Part shown: positions 22,412 to 35,221 of the stretch, piece by piece
Numbering within the stretch: position 1 is the stretch's first letter
Layout: each line of letters opens with the position of its first letter
Assembly (NCBI GenBank): GCA_018340375.1
Contig: JAFFJZ010000004.1
Location: forward strand, 29,982,001-30,046,000
Source of the DNA: Gonatopus flavifemur
Lineage: Eukaryota > Arthropoda > Insecta > Hymenoptera > Dryinidae
Direction: 5' to 3'
Length of the DNA: 64,000 nt
Program-made: the position numbers and the translations under genes
Notes under the pieces: generated by a model
What the model was told of the DNA's origin: nothing
The model's input: only the letters and a program-made list of their open reading frames with translations
The model's database searches: none

Positions 22412-23565
22412 GAGTTTAGAATCAAGAATTAGCTCGTCGAAAAGTTGGAAAGTTTAAGGTTCAATGTAATATTGTGTACTGAAGTTTGGAAAAATAGTGA
22501 GGTGTCAAAGGGCATTTCCTTGGGCTTTATATACTCTTTTGGAAGCTAACCTTTGAGTACGGACTATTGCTTGAAAGAGAAGAGACAATGTTTTCTTTCT
22601 TTCTATGGTCTCAAGAGTTTTTTCTATACGTATTTTCTTGTGATTAGATATTTTCCGAAGTTTCTTATGATTTTTGATGAATTTTAGGCTCAACAATATC
22701 GCTGAAGTTCATAAAATAATGATTAATAAGGTGTGTATAGCCTAATTAAGTCTTATCATTGATAATGACCGATGGTCATGCAATTTGAATGTCATAGAAA
22801 TTACACTTCTCAAACAACGATTTGGCAGCCAGAATTCTTATGGATGACTACATTGAAACATCGTTTGCAAGATTGATTATTTATCAATAATATCGTTCAA
22901 GAATTCAAATCAATGTTTAAATGTAGTTTATGGATATTATTATTCGATAGTGATATGATAATTCATTACTCGTGTGATGAGTAAAAAACTATCATTGTAT
23001 TTATAAAGAATCTACTGTTTTTTCAATGTTGTTTGTAAAGTGATGGAAGGAAATATTTGTTTAAAACATTCTTCAAAATAGGCTAATCAATGATTATATG
23101 ATTTTTATTCAACTAATGAATGTGAAAATCATTATATTATAGTTGATCAGGATAAAAGATATGAGTATATAGTAAATTTCCAATGATAATTATATCAATC
23201 AAGAGTTATTTTATTTTCTAGTAGCCATGATCATTTCTGAAAGTGCACGTAGGCTAAGGTTTTTTCTATATAGACTTGAGAAGAGCATAGATTCGTGTTG
23301 CATAGCTAGGTAGCGAAACAACGCAGACCATTGTTCTGGTCACGATGTTTTATACATGCTTTTCCATTGCATAAAAGGGTTTTCCTCAAGTTTGTCACCC
23401 AGATGTTTACATAGTCTGCAGTGTTTGTATATGGAAAGAAATTCCTTACATTACTCTTTCAAAAATGATTCATAGTTGAATTAGCTTAGTCTTTAATTGA
23501 ATCAAAAGTAGAAACATTTGATGAAGGTGTGTGAAAGGGGTCGAAGAGAATAGAACAAAAGTAAA
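22412..23565. other. AT-rich DNA, nothing recognised
   Basis: No gene, terminal repeat or conserved motif was found. It probably includes 5' flanking sequence of the DUF4806 gene. Confidence 0.4.
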
Positions 23566-23669
23566 AAATAGGTATATATATGTATATATATATTCATATG
23601 TATATGAATCTGAAAAGGTAACATGTATGTAACGAGAATGTTACATAGAAGAAAAGTGACGGGTAAGTG

Positions 23670-23700
<31 letters not shown>

Positions 23701-23712
23701 ATATATTTATAT
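23566..23712. repeat. (TA)n / (TATG)n microsatellite pair
   Basis: Two TATATATG/TATATA-rich tracts (about 23570-23605 and 23668-23712) lie next to duplicated GTAACGAGAATGTTACA motifs (about 23628 and 23737). Confidence 0.6.
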
Positions 23713-23773
23713 GTATATAAATTTGAAAATGTGGTGAGAATGTAACGAGAATGTTACAGGAGAAAAAAAATGG

Positions 23774-26700
23774 ATTACTCGCAAATGGCTGAATGGATTT
23801 GGAAAAAAATTTGATCACATATCAATGTATATATGATCTTCACAATCATGATCAAAAACATTTTAATTTTGCATCTTTGTCACTTTTTATCAAAAATTTT
23901 ATAAACAAATGAAAATTCAACCGTCTTCTACATACAGTAACTGAATTTTCTTTCAGGCATATTAAAATATATACTCGCAGGACCCAAAAACTGCAAGAAA
24001 AAATTTGTAATTGCTATCAGGTAAGACAATGTTCATGTTCATCGGTTTCTAACAATAGGGGATATACATCGGTGATGAAAAACATGCTATTAGAACAAAA
24101 TTATCATGATTTTCATTTAAGAACTCATTACTTATATTACGTGAAATCCTCATAAATATAGAACATTAGCAGTTATACTTTTTGGTGTCTGTCTTTGGAG
24201 CTACATCAAAATAGGCTCCATCAGTCTTTATTTCTTCAGTTCTGTCTCTAGAACTACATGAAAATGGGCACCATATCAGTCTTCACTTTTTGGTTTCTCT
24301 CTTCACAACTACATTTTTGGCAACGGCTGAATCACTCGAAAAATGCTTACAAGCGATCGTTTTGTCATCATATGGTTCGTAATGTTGATACTGCCGAGTG
24401 TTTTTAATTGTCAATGCTTGATCTAATCGAGACTGCGAAGTTTTTCCGTGAATTTCGTGTTCATCTAGGGTACAAAAAACGAAATTTATCTCCGAAAAAT
24501 GCGTACTGGCTCATTCAAAAAGACTTCGGGAGTCAGTTATGTATTTTTCGTCTACTCTTCGCAAACTAGCTCGATAAGCCTGCCTCTTCATGGTCCCACT
24601 GATTCCATCACATGCTCCCTTACCATGTGAAAAATTCCATTCCGCATCCAGCCCAAAATCTTCCCGATGTTTGAGGAGATTGACGAAATTGAACTTGTTC
24701 TTGTATTGGGGTCCTGCCCCATCAGGGAAGTGAATGAATTTTGTGATGTTTTCGTCGAATTTTTTCTTTAAAAACTCGACAACATTTGAATTAAATAAGT
24801 GGACTGAGCTCGCATCGTGGGTCAATTTTCCTGAAATCACCACAAAATTCAAATCCTTTTGATTATTATTCTCGCGATAATAAATTACGTATGGATGAAT
24901 AGTGGCTTGAGTATTAGCTGGATGATGGGATTGAATCGCATTCTGGACTCGGAATGTATAATTCTCAGTAAAGTCCAAACATATCACGAATTCTCCTTCT
25001 TTCGATTCATTCTTCAATTCGTTGAAATATGAAGCTTGAGACTTTGCTAAAAAATCATGCTCCATCAAAACCGGCGATTCCATGACTAAATTTTCGAGGA
25101 ACTCATCTCTTGATTCAATCATTTCTGAAATTTCGCATCTGTGATGAAAAAAATTCTGGATAAAATTAATCTGTACATAAGAAGGAAATAAGAATAGACT
25201 TGCTCATCGTAAGTTACCTATCCGTACTAGCCCATTGACAGAATTTCATTTATTTCACGTTGTACTCGTTGAAGACCTGTCTCAATTTTTTGAGTGCAAT
25301 ATCTTTCCCCGGACAATGTTTACAGGTAGAGAGAAAACAGGCTGATGATGGATTTCCGCAAACCCAATTCCGAATAATATCGTGGTACGTATCTTTGAAA
25401 TCAACACCTTTTTTCTCCAGTTGTTGGGAAACTCCATTCATCCTGAATTCCATATTTTGATGAGTTTTGCATACGCACACATTATGTGTACCACTTCGCC
25501 CAGCCGAAATGCATTCTCGAGGTCTGAGTTTTGTGAATTTTGAAAGCGAAATTTGAATGTCGGGAAATTCTTTCTTGAATTGTTCATACACGCCACTGAG
25601 ATTGAAAAGAAGTCACCTCTTTTGTTCTTGAAGTCGTTTCCCATCTTTTACTATCGAAACATAGTCTTTGATTCCGGGCATGACACGACTGATATCGTCT
25701 GATAAATAAAAATCTCGCACTGCACTTATCTTTGTGTCTTGAAGTCTGCTACCAGTTTTGCCCATCGGTCGAGACCCGTATCCCGATTCATTTCTCAATT
25801 TTTTCGCTTTAGAAGCCATTCGACGTGAAACTTGAAGTTCCTGTCTTATTTTAACGATGTTCCAATGGGGTGAAAGCGTCGTCAAAATTTGTATTTTATC
25901 TGATCGGTTAGTTTGTTTTGATAAGCATGATTTTATCTCATTTATATAACTAATTTCCGAATCATTCATGCTGTTACCGTTGTTGGTTCCTTTTGTAATT
26001 GCTGCCCTAATGACTTGCTTGTCTTTATTAGAAAGCTTTGAAAATCGTTTTTTTCACAGGTGCCACCCCAAATTCTTCTGGAACATTATTAATTCTATCA
26101 ATTTCGTGGATGTCTTCTAACGCCTTGCATTCGTAAGTTGGATCACTTTTCTCATCATCCTGAAGATTATCAGCGGGTTCACATTCTACTCCTCCAGATT
26201 CTGTGTTTTGTGTGGGTAATTTACTCGCGAGAAAATCGGATGTGGAATTCTGGTCTTTTTTTTTCCATATATATATTGTCGACAAGTACCACACACGTAT
26301 AATCCAATCATATTTTTGAATATTGCATGCCACTTTTCAGTCACCAGAAACAATTTTTTATTCCTTATGCAATTGTGATTATTTCTTGTCAATGGATTGC
26401 AACACTCCTTAGCTCAACCCAGTGCAAGATTCACACGTGATTTATGTGATAAATCCAATGAATCATCGATAAAAACTTGATAATGAAATAATCTATTCAC
26501 TCTTAGAGCAACCGAAAACAGCACAATTCTGATAATGTTGGGAATAGAAACAAAACAAGGTGATGTATTTGTGAGTGGAAAAAGTTGTGGTGTCATGGAA
26601 AACAATAGGCAAGTGACGAACAAAACAATTGAGCGGCTGGTTGTATCGACTCAAAAATTTATGGGTCTTGAAGGGACAAAAAAAAGTTGGACGAATAGAA

Positions 26701-27226
26701 AATCCAAGATGTAGTATTTTTTTCGTTCAGCAAACTTTTTAATCCGAAGAAACCAAAAGACGAAAGAAGGTAAAGACTGTTGACATCTATTTTAATTCAG
26801 ATTTCACATGATATAAGTTACGAGTTTGTGAATAAAAATAATGATAATTTTGCTCTAATAAAATGTATTTCATTAACGTGTATACCCTCTATCGTCAGAG
26901 ATTGATGAACATCAAATGAGAACGTGAACGCTGCTTGTGTGGTCGCCGTCGCGCTGAACGAAATTCATGGTTGTCTTATCCGATAGCAATTACACATTTT
27001 TTCTCGCATTTTTAGGGCCCTCAAAAAATATATTCTCATATGCCTGGAAGGAAATTTAGTTAATGTATGTAGAACACGGTTGAATTTTCATTTGTTTATA
27101 AAATTTTCAATAAAAAATGGCAAAGATGCAAAATTAAAATTTTTTTGATTGTCATTGTGAAGAACATATATTCATTGATATGTGATTGGATTTTTATCCA
27201 AATCCATCCGGCTGTTTGCGAGTAAT
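23774..27226 (-). mobile_element. DNA transposon with about 255-bp inverted ends, family unclear
   Basis: Bases 23774-24028 and 26972-27226 are inverted copies, both starting ATTACTCGCAAA and continuing through GGATGGATTTGG-, CACATATCAATG- and ATAAACAAATGAAAATTCAAC-type blocks to ATTGCTATC. The similarity looks around 85%. Weaker similarity (A-rich) continues slightly outside. No clear target duplication is seen. A single transposase-like gene lies between on the minus strand. A long inverted repeat enclosing one gene is good evidence for a DNA transposon. Confidence 0.7.
24511..26405 (-). pseudogene. Transposase-like protein of the SHGKG family, frameshifted
   Basis: Pieces in order: a zinc-binding-like N-terminus CCNPLTRNNHNC...CGTCRQYI (26280-26405), an acidic linker, a helix-rich region with SRRMASKAKKL and SRVMPGIKDYVSI (25613-25969), a Cys/His block with CVCKTHQNM...CKHCPG (25250-25591), and a C-terminal domain (24511-25122) with FVICLDFTENY, FIHFPDGAGPQYKNK and AEWNFSHGKGACDG. 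This set recurs in unannotated insect and cnidarian repeat proteins as I recall them. Asp50, Asp134 and Glu161 of the last frame could be a DDE triad; that is inference. At least four frame breaks make this copy non-functional. Confidence 0.6.
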
Positions 27227-27469
27227 TGATTTTTTTCTTTCGAAGGACAATAATTTTCAAATAAACATTGTTACTAAACAAATTCGATTTTCAATGTTAT
27301 ATTTGAGGAGTGATATAGGATGCCCAAGTACTTGATGTCCAATGACCTCTCATCGATTTTTATGACCATAGTGAAAATCATGGGCTCACTTCACGAATTT
27401 TCACTCTAATGCGTAATTCTTGATTTATCGAACAAAATATTGTGAGGGGATTTTTTACCATCCTTACAA

Positions 27470-28012
27470 GTGGCGTTTGATGAAGAGCGCTACTCGAGGT
27501 ACACTTCAGTAGGTCCCTGCCTTGGGTCAGTAACGAACCTGAAATCACATCACACAACAGAAAACGGGTTGGCTAGCCAGCCAGAGGAAAAGGGGGAGAA
27601 GGGCAGGGTGAAACTCACAAGACATAAATCTATGAACACTTCTGATTCCAATTATAAAAGTGAGACGTGTGATTGCTCAAAGAGCACAATATATGATACG
27701 AAATTAGATATTATGATTTCGATTGGAGTCGGGCACACACTTTCCAAGTTAACGGGTTAAGGGAGGAAATTAGAGGCAGAATCCGCCGCAGACAGCGGCG
27801 TGGTCCATACGGCGACACCCGCACCGTTTTCCAAGAATTCTTCAGATAGCTCGGAAATAACGGGTGACCGTGACCCACCACTCCCCGCAATGTTTCCTCT
27901 CAGATTCTTTCCCAGCGGGGCAGCTACCGAGCACACTCAACACTTGCGTGAATTAAGAGCAACTAGAGTTCTGGAGCAGAGACGTTCGTTGTCTTATCGT
28001 ATTCCAAGACAG
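27470..28012 (+). CDS. Candidate host coding exon ending at a GTGAGT donor
   Basis: An open frame from about 27759 (ESAADSGVVHT, then FFPSGAATEHTQHLRELRA) ends at AAGACAG/GTGAGT, a strong donor at 28013. A preceding frame (27470-27760; LTRHKSMNTSDSNYKSE) also has protein-like composition but a different phase and no clear splice link. GC content rises here relative to the flanks. The first in-frame ATG of the second frame is near 27890. No homologous family was recognised. It may be a first coding exon of a plus-strand gene extending right, or chance. Confidence 0.35.
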
Positions 28013-29640
28013 GTGAGTCCCGGCTTCTTCTTAATCAATTTTCGCGCATTCGGAATAGCACTTTCGCTGTCGAGGAAGTCTCCCCTCCCCATTGGTTGGC
28101 TGTAACCAGCTTCGTTATTGACCGATGAGACTTGGTGAATTTGGGCTATCGCCACAAGTTAGACCTTCTCGATGGAAGATCCACGTTGAATGGCCTCCCA
28201 TGTAGTGATTTCCTAGTCACTTCCTAGGATCAGTGGATTTGGATTATTTGGTGGTCCCGAAGCTTGTGTGCGGCTTGGTAAACGTCGTTTCTGGCCTCGT
28301 GGTTGATCTCCAACACGACGTAGTTAGTGTGAGTGGTGGTCGGGCAGGGGAGGGGGACAGGGTTGGCTACAGGCTTGGTTAGGGTGGTTGTTCAGCACGG
28401 TTTGCGGGTGGGCCTTGATGGCGTCCTCGGTGACGATCCTCGTTGACGTTTCCTGTGGCTAGCGTCAGGCGTCAGCCATTTCCTGGTGAGCTGGGCTGGT
28501 CCTCTGGAGACGTCGTCCTCAATAGGGAAGGGAACCTCGGGAAGAAGTGAAATACATAAGCAAAGCAAGTTGGTATGTTAGTGTGTCCTCGAGAGACTGC
28601 TGAACGAACGTCGCCGCATCATTCTATCTCTATTCAACTTATGGCTAATGAACGTGTTCGTGATAGGTGGCGGTCAAGACTGTTTTGTACGTGATTTGCC
28701 ACGTCACAAATATATACTTACTTCCTGGATCATTCATATTCACAGATGCAAAGCATTTTTCTACGAATACTCATTATGATTCGAACGTAGGGTGGGGGTT
28801 GAATTAACGAAAATCACAATCAACGAAACGAAAAACTACTGCAAGTGTGAAGTTGGCTATTTATGTGGTATATAATGAAGTTAGTAATAAAATATGGATT
28901 AAATAAAACGAAACATTGATCATATTTCGAAGCAACACAAACCGGAATGGTACCAGCGTACCAGTGAGAATCAAATTCATAACTCGGAAAAATCAAGTTG
29001 GTCATGAGGTTATACTCAGATAAAGTTATTGCGTTGATTATTGTTGGATTATTGAGTATTTGTGATTATTAACTCCGTACAATTATACATGCATCTTCCT
29101 ATTCACATGAAATCGGAATAGTTGGAACGATACACGAGATATACTCTTGCGGAACGCGATAAACATGACGGACTAAAACAAAATCCAACTAATCCAACTT
29201 CTCTTGTGATTGGTCATTGCGCGTGATGCGTAATGGCGCGTCAAAGACTCAAATCCAAATGAGTATTGATTCGGATGTTTGGTAGAATGCAATATTTCTG
29301 TATAAAAATGATCACGTATAAGGAATGAGGAGTGGACGTCTGTATGTAAACAATTTTTGGAATAATTTTCTTAACAATATTTATGTTTGTGAGACTTGAA
29401 AGAACTTTCGTTGGTTGTTGACTTCTGTCTCGCTGTGATATATATGTATACATAATGAGTATGATATAATACTTTCCTTCATTATGTATACAGCTATACG
29501 TCATATCATAAAGAACATATAATGAAAATTCACAATTATACTTGGAATTAGGGAATTGACTTCAATTATAGATATCATGATCATTCACGAAAAATATGAC
29601 TCAAAAGATGATCATATATGAAACTAGAGAAATGATTCAC
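28013..29640. other. Non-coding, GC-richer then AT-rich
   Basis: Bases 28100-28560 are G-rich, with runs such as GGGCAGGGGAGGGGGACAGG, possibly intron or 5' regulatory DNA of the candidate gene. The rest is AT-rich. No feature was recognised. Confidence 0.35.
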
Positions 29641-29693
29641 TAATCACGTTCTTTGAATGTATGTACCCCCACAGCATTGGCATGTTCCGAATG

Positions 29694-29800
29694 AACTCCC
29701 GTTATGTCAGTTCAAGAAGAATTCATAATGAGTTCTTGAGAATTCTTTGTGAACACCAGGGATTTATAAAGAATTCATTTTGAACTGTCATAACGGGGAC
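29694..29800. repeat. Inverted repeat with CCCGTTATGTCAGTTC ends
   Basis: CCCGTTATGTCAGTTCAA near 29697 is complemented by TTGAACTGTCATAACGGG near 29782, with further internal complementarity (GAATTCAT...AGAATTCATT). A related half (TTCAGAACTGATATCACGGG) recurs near 30080-30100. It is a probable degenerate MITE. Confidence 0.45.
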
Positions 29801-30203
29801 TCTTGGAGAATCCCATGATGAATATTTCCTGATGAAGAATTCTTTATGACCACATCGGGACCAGCGTGTTGTGTGGGTATATCTCTGGATAGCACAACAC
29901 TTCCAAAACAGTCTCTTGCACAGCGCGCTAGTTCTGATGTATCCATAAAAAATTCTTCATGGATTCACCGTGGAATTCTTCGAGGATTCTCGTTAAGGAA
30001 GTTCAAAATTCGTTTTTCGTGAACTCTTGTATTCATCAAAAATTCTTAAATAACTCTTAAGAATTTAATATGAATTCTTTCAGAACTGATATCACGGGAA
30101 TCCATTTTCAACAAGCTTTTAGCGCATAGGACGATTAGGAATCGTTTGGGATGTGAACAATTTTCCAACGCACGTCTTTTTCTTATAGAACAAACTGTTC
30201 CCA

Positions 30204-30497
30204 CCCAGTGAACACTTATGGGAGGGAGAGCTTTTTAAGAGGTCTTTTGAAAGAGCTCTGTCAATGTTCTCATATAAATATCTGAATGGTATCATTTTTC
30301 TGAGATCTCAGAAAAAAATCCTCTTAAAGAGGATTCGTTTGGATAACATTCTGGCAATCTCTTATTTCCCTCAGAAATCGACGCATCTGATAACATTCTG
30401 ATATCTTTATGTTAACCTTCTGGAAGGTCTATCTGACCTCTTACACATATTTAGAAGATCTTTAAGAGCTCCGGATGATAACATATTGTTCACTGGG
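30204..30497. mobile_element. MITE with CCCAGTGAACA termini
   Basis: CCCAGTGAACA at the left and TGTTCACTGGG at the right bracket 294 bp. Complementarity continues inward through GAGAGCT / AGAGCTC with interruptions. No coding sequence. Confidence 0.5.
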
Positions 30498-30825
30498 CAG
30501 TTATCATTTGTCGTTGGATTATGCAATTGATTTCTATTATTTCAACAAATAATTATTCAACATTGCATTTTTCCCATGATCATCATTGAGAAATTCAAAC
30601 AAAATTCACATTGAGGTTATGTACGATGATGGATGGATATCTTAAAAACATCCCATGCAGTCTGTACTTTGGATGAAAATTGAGGTGTTCATTTGATTCG
30701 TTTCCTCTCAAAATCTTGTTGAAATATATTCGGGAAAAAACAAAAGATAGGGACACACTCCACTTCTCGGACACACTAGCTTATGAAAAAAACCTTTCGC
30801 TCACCGCTATCAAATACAATTCACT

Positions 30826-31095
30826 GACGTACACGTGGTGGAATCGCGTTAATTAATCAACTTTCTAATCTCCGTCGCTTCGATACGCCGGCCAGAATAC
30901 GAGTGACGAGACAGCGTGGCGCCGCTGCCTTTGTCACTGTTCCCGTAACGTCATAAGTCACGTTGCACTATTGACCTAATTATCGATCCACTGATCGATG
31001 CTGCCCTCGCGCGCTGGGAAAGAAATTGAACAAGGCATCGGCGGGCCCGCTGGACTCGTCACTCTCGTACGCATCCCTCCATTCGGGGAAACTTA
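30826..31095. promoter_or_regulatory. CpG-rich candidate regulatory block
   Basis: This short CpG-rich island in AT-rich DNA contains ACGTGGTGG, ACGTCATAAGTCACGT, two ATCGAT-containing sites (TTATCGATCC, TGATCGATGC) and GGCGGGCCCG. Such clustering resembles an insect promoter or enhancer. No start site or gene is established nearby. Confidence 0.25.
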
Positions 31096-34000
31096 TACCT
31101 AATTATATCCTACACACTCTGAACAACAATTACATCGTGAGTATGAAATTATTTAACGAGAAAGGAAAGACAAATCACCTCCGCTAATATTCAAGAATAT
31201 GATCTCAAGGATTTGTCAATGCCATGTAAGATATTACTCTCAATACTCTCGCGCTTAACCATACATGATACACCCTTCAGAAAGATAAAGCCGAATCCTA
31301 GATTCAAACGCAGTATGTGTGTGTGTTTCCATGATTCAAGGATCATAGAATACCTCTATCATACCGAACTTGGCCAATTAAAGTTTTTTAACTGTAATAA
31401 TTACAATCTACGAATCAAATAGATGAAGGTTAGTTGAAAATCCTTATAAGTGGCAGTTCATAAGACAAACATTGTTCTCAAAACATCCCAGCATTAGATA
31501 TACATCATATCTGGACACGTAAAATGATGCCATAGATCTAAACAAATCTTCTTTACATCATTCAAAGATCCTGTTCATGGATGTTAGCTATTATCGAACA
31601 ACGAATCGTATCCCACACATTTACAATTGCTTAGATCTCCTTCCTGTACAAGCAACCCACGATTTCAATATCGGTTTCCAACTTCGCAATTTGGATATCA
31701 CTCTGCGATATGTCCACAAATACATTTTCGAATATTCCGTTGAGAGGAACGAAAAATTTCGTACTGAATATTTACCTCGTTGTTCCTCCGCTTATTCGGG
31801 TTGATTTTAAATCGAAATCTTAATCGAAATATCGTGCTTTGATACTATAATTTTAAGAAGAATCCAACAAAAGACGAAAAGCAATAAGTTTTATGGCAAT
31901 ATTTTATAAGAAACCAAAAGTGTTTTCTTCTGAATAATATTTCCTATCCACATTAATTTGTTACCCGTCCGCCAATCGCAAAAGAGATTCCCGCAATCTC
32001 TATTGTCATATTATGCAATGTTCTTTTCCGTTGTCGTTTTATTGTTGTTCTCAGCAGTTGACAACTTATTTTTCCCTCGGAATTCACTCGAGTATTGCAG
32101 GAAAGTCCATCCTGGTGGCCCGCGAACGAACTGGCGTAACCCACGTTGATCTCGCCGTTGATTATGAGAGCTGTAGAATCAGCGCCGAAATTTTTCCGTT
32201 CTCGGAACAATCCCGTAGACCGGTCCGAAAGCTCCTTGCCCTCCGCGAGGACCTCCTTCACTAGGAGACCCATCGTCGGGGAGAGAATCCGGGGTGATGC
32301 TTCCAGTGCCCTCGATTACCTCAGGAATAATCCGCTATTAGTGTCTTACATTTTTATTCTAGGGTGTGTCCGGGACTCGCAATGGCTCGTTTCCTGGCCG
32401 GTAGGCTCTCGTTCGGAGCTTCAAAAATAAACTTTGGAATGTGTTTCCACCACGTTACAATGAACAATAAGTTGCTACATAGAACAGTTTGATTAATGAA
32501 AAAGGTGGAATAACAGTACTGCTCCGTTTGAAATTCTAGCACAAGCAAGATTGAAATTCCGATATTATGGCAAAAATAGTCCATCATTCTGCAACTTTTG
32601 CATAGGAATTGTTGTTCAGATACAAATAATGAGGGTTTTCAGTGACTGAAACTATAATTATTCGATACAATTTCTCTGAAATTAGCGAAACTGCACCTCT
32701 GATGTCTTGTTCCTAGAGCCTCAAAGAATTCAATCAAAAAATCTTCTAAGGAATCTTGTAGTGCATCTCTCCACAGATCCCGAGAACATTCTTTGGTTGG
32801 ATCATCGTTGAGGCGTTCTTGATCTTCCCTAACAGATGTTTAATGTAGAAAGCTATGGTTTTGTATGATTATGATCAAATAAATTACCAATACAAGAACG
32901 ATGAATCAGAATGAGTTATGATAACACGATACAGTTGATACTGTGGAAAATTAAAGCACATTAAATGTGACATGAGTAGAACAACGTGAAAATAATCAGA
33001 CATGTTGATTTAAATTCCTGATCCCTCCAACCTCATGAAGATAAAATTCAATCACAGTTGTAATCCAAATCTATTTCATCTCAGTATTGCAGGAGAATCC
33101 TTGAAATGTCTTTAATAATATTGCAACCTGTCTTGATAATATCTAATAGTTTATGCTATTATAACAGACAGTATTATCGCTCAATTGTTATTTATAATCG
33201 ATATACTGAGTTCATCTCATAAAACAGAATGTATTATCTGTTGGACAACATGCTATTGAAACGATCCCTCAAAATTATACAGTACTGAACAAAATAAATA
33301 ATACACTGCTTACGAAATTGCAATCATCCTTACGACTCAACGAGATGTGAATATCGACAAAAGGAAAAGATGAGGATGTGTCCAGTTGCAGGAACCCTCA
33401 TATGACGGAGAATATGCTGAATTTGGCAGAAAACAATTCATTGGATTGTATCACAATTCATACAATTACATTGTATATGATATATTTGTGAGTAGTGTAT
33501 GATTTATTTTGTTCATCACGGTACTGATTATTCTAATTCCTTTCACTCCTCTTATGGATAATTTCAAATAGAGGTACTCATAGTCGATTGCAATTCCTAG
33601 GCCTGTTCGTGTTCATCACCGGTCGCACTACCTTGCCACCTAGAACTGAACCCAGCTACGCTACGCTCACACTAAGTTGATTTGTTAAATATTTACAGTT
33701 GAATTACACCTGCATTGAGAATCGAAGGCAAGTACATTTGCATCACGTCTGCATTAAATTCGCACGACCTGACTGGAGGTTCCAACTTTGAATAATAAGA
33801 TGCATCAGCTCGTGAAAGAGACACGTAACCCAAGTAGCATGAATTTATTAGGACGTCCTATGGCTGTACATAGGATATGCGAATGAGACCAGCCCAAGTA
33901 TTGATATTCTATGGAACTCTACAGGATATGAATCTTCTCTTTGGTCCCGTTCAAATATTGAATTCCGCATCTACAAGATGTTTGATGTATTCGCGGTGCT

Positions 34001-34423
34001 ATGAGAGAGTAGTTTTATTACTGGAGAATCAATAACGGCATCCCTGGTGGAACGTTGAGTAGTGGAAAAGTGGTGGATAAGTAGTTCTAATGGTGCAAAA
34101 AGAAGTAGTGGATAAATCGTAAAAAAGTCGTGAAGAAAAATGCGGTTTTATTCAGGAAAAAAGGACGTAGGAGGAGAAATGGAAGACTATACGGAAACTA
34201 CAGACTCTGATCTATACACTGGGGACGGAATTAGGATGATGTTAGTTGATTTGAATGTGAAATGAGCGATTTTTGAATAAGATGATTTTCGACGAAAATC
34301 AATGCCACACGCGTGTCAGCTTCTAGCGAGGGAGCGTGGTCAGAGCAACGAAACAACGGAGCAAGGGCAACGGAAAAGAACGTTGGTCACGCCTCCAATG
34401 TCTTGACGCGAGAAAAGGATATC
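31096..34423. other. Long stretch without recognised genes
   Basis: Short open frames on both strands (for example 31953-32273) show no family resemblance, and composition is not clearly coding. CpG-richer patches occur at 31970-32400 and near 33600-33670. Confidence 0.4.
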
Positions 34424-35210
34424 GGTAGTGGAAAAGTCGTAGGGAAATAGTAGTTGAGTAGTTGGTAGAAATGACACGTTTCTTCGTCAACTTAATGGTT
34501 CGATGCATATTCCATGGGGTATATCTATAATGTACGAGTATCTGGGAGATGTTGGATTATGTTGGGATATCTAAACGAGGATTTCAAATCAATCGAAACG
34601 ATGTCAATGAGAGAAGCAGTGGGTAAGTCGTGGAAAAGCAGTACATAAGTAATTAGTGGCGTTCCCATATTTTTTTCTCAATAACGGTTCTATGGGTATT
34701 CTATGGGGCATATCTATGCTGTAGGGTACATGAGAGGTGTTAGATCATATGACGATATTCATACGATGATTTTGAATCAATCGAGCCGATGTAAATGAGA
34801 AAAGTAGTGGTTAGGTCGTGGAAAACCAGTACCTGAGTCACTAGTGGGATTCTCACATTTTTTCCTGGATCTAACGGTTTTATGAGAGTCCTATGGTGCT
34901 TATTTATGCTTTAGGGTATCTGGGGAGTGTTGAATCATGTGACAATATCCATACGATGATTTCGAATCAATGGAAACGACATAAATGAGAAAAGTAGTGG
35001 TTAAGTCATGGAAAAGCAGTACATAAGTAATTAGGGGAGTTCTCACCTTTTTTCCCCAATCTAACGGTTTTATAGGTGATCTATGGGGTGTATCTTTACT
35101 GTAGGAGTGTATGGGAGACGTTGGATCACGTGACAATATTCATACCAGGATCCCGAATCAATCAGAATGACAAAACTCACAAAAGTACTGCTCAGGTCAT
35201 AAGAAAGTAG
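34424..35210 (+). repeat. Tandem repeat, about 190-bp unit, four copies
   Basis: Units start at about 34424, 34618, 34807 and 34997, with a fragment after 35184. Each runs AGTGGTTAAGTCGTGGAAAA, then TAACGGTTTTATG, CTATGGGG..TAT, GTTGGATCA..TGAC, and ends GAATCAATCGAAACGA. Identity is moderate, so the array is old. Confidence 0.7.
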
Positions 35211-35221
35211 CGAGAAAGTTC

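Noticed and set aside
23566..23712. TATA-rich promoter cluster
   Set aside because: The tracts are simple TA/TATG microsatellites.
31953..32273. 106-codon minus-strand frame as a gene
   Set aside because: No recognisable motif, overlapping frames on the other strand, and no plausible splice sites.
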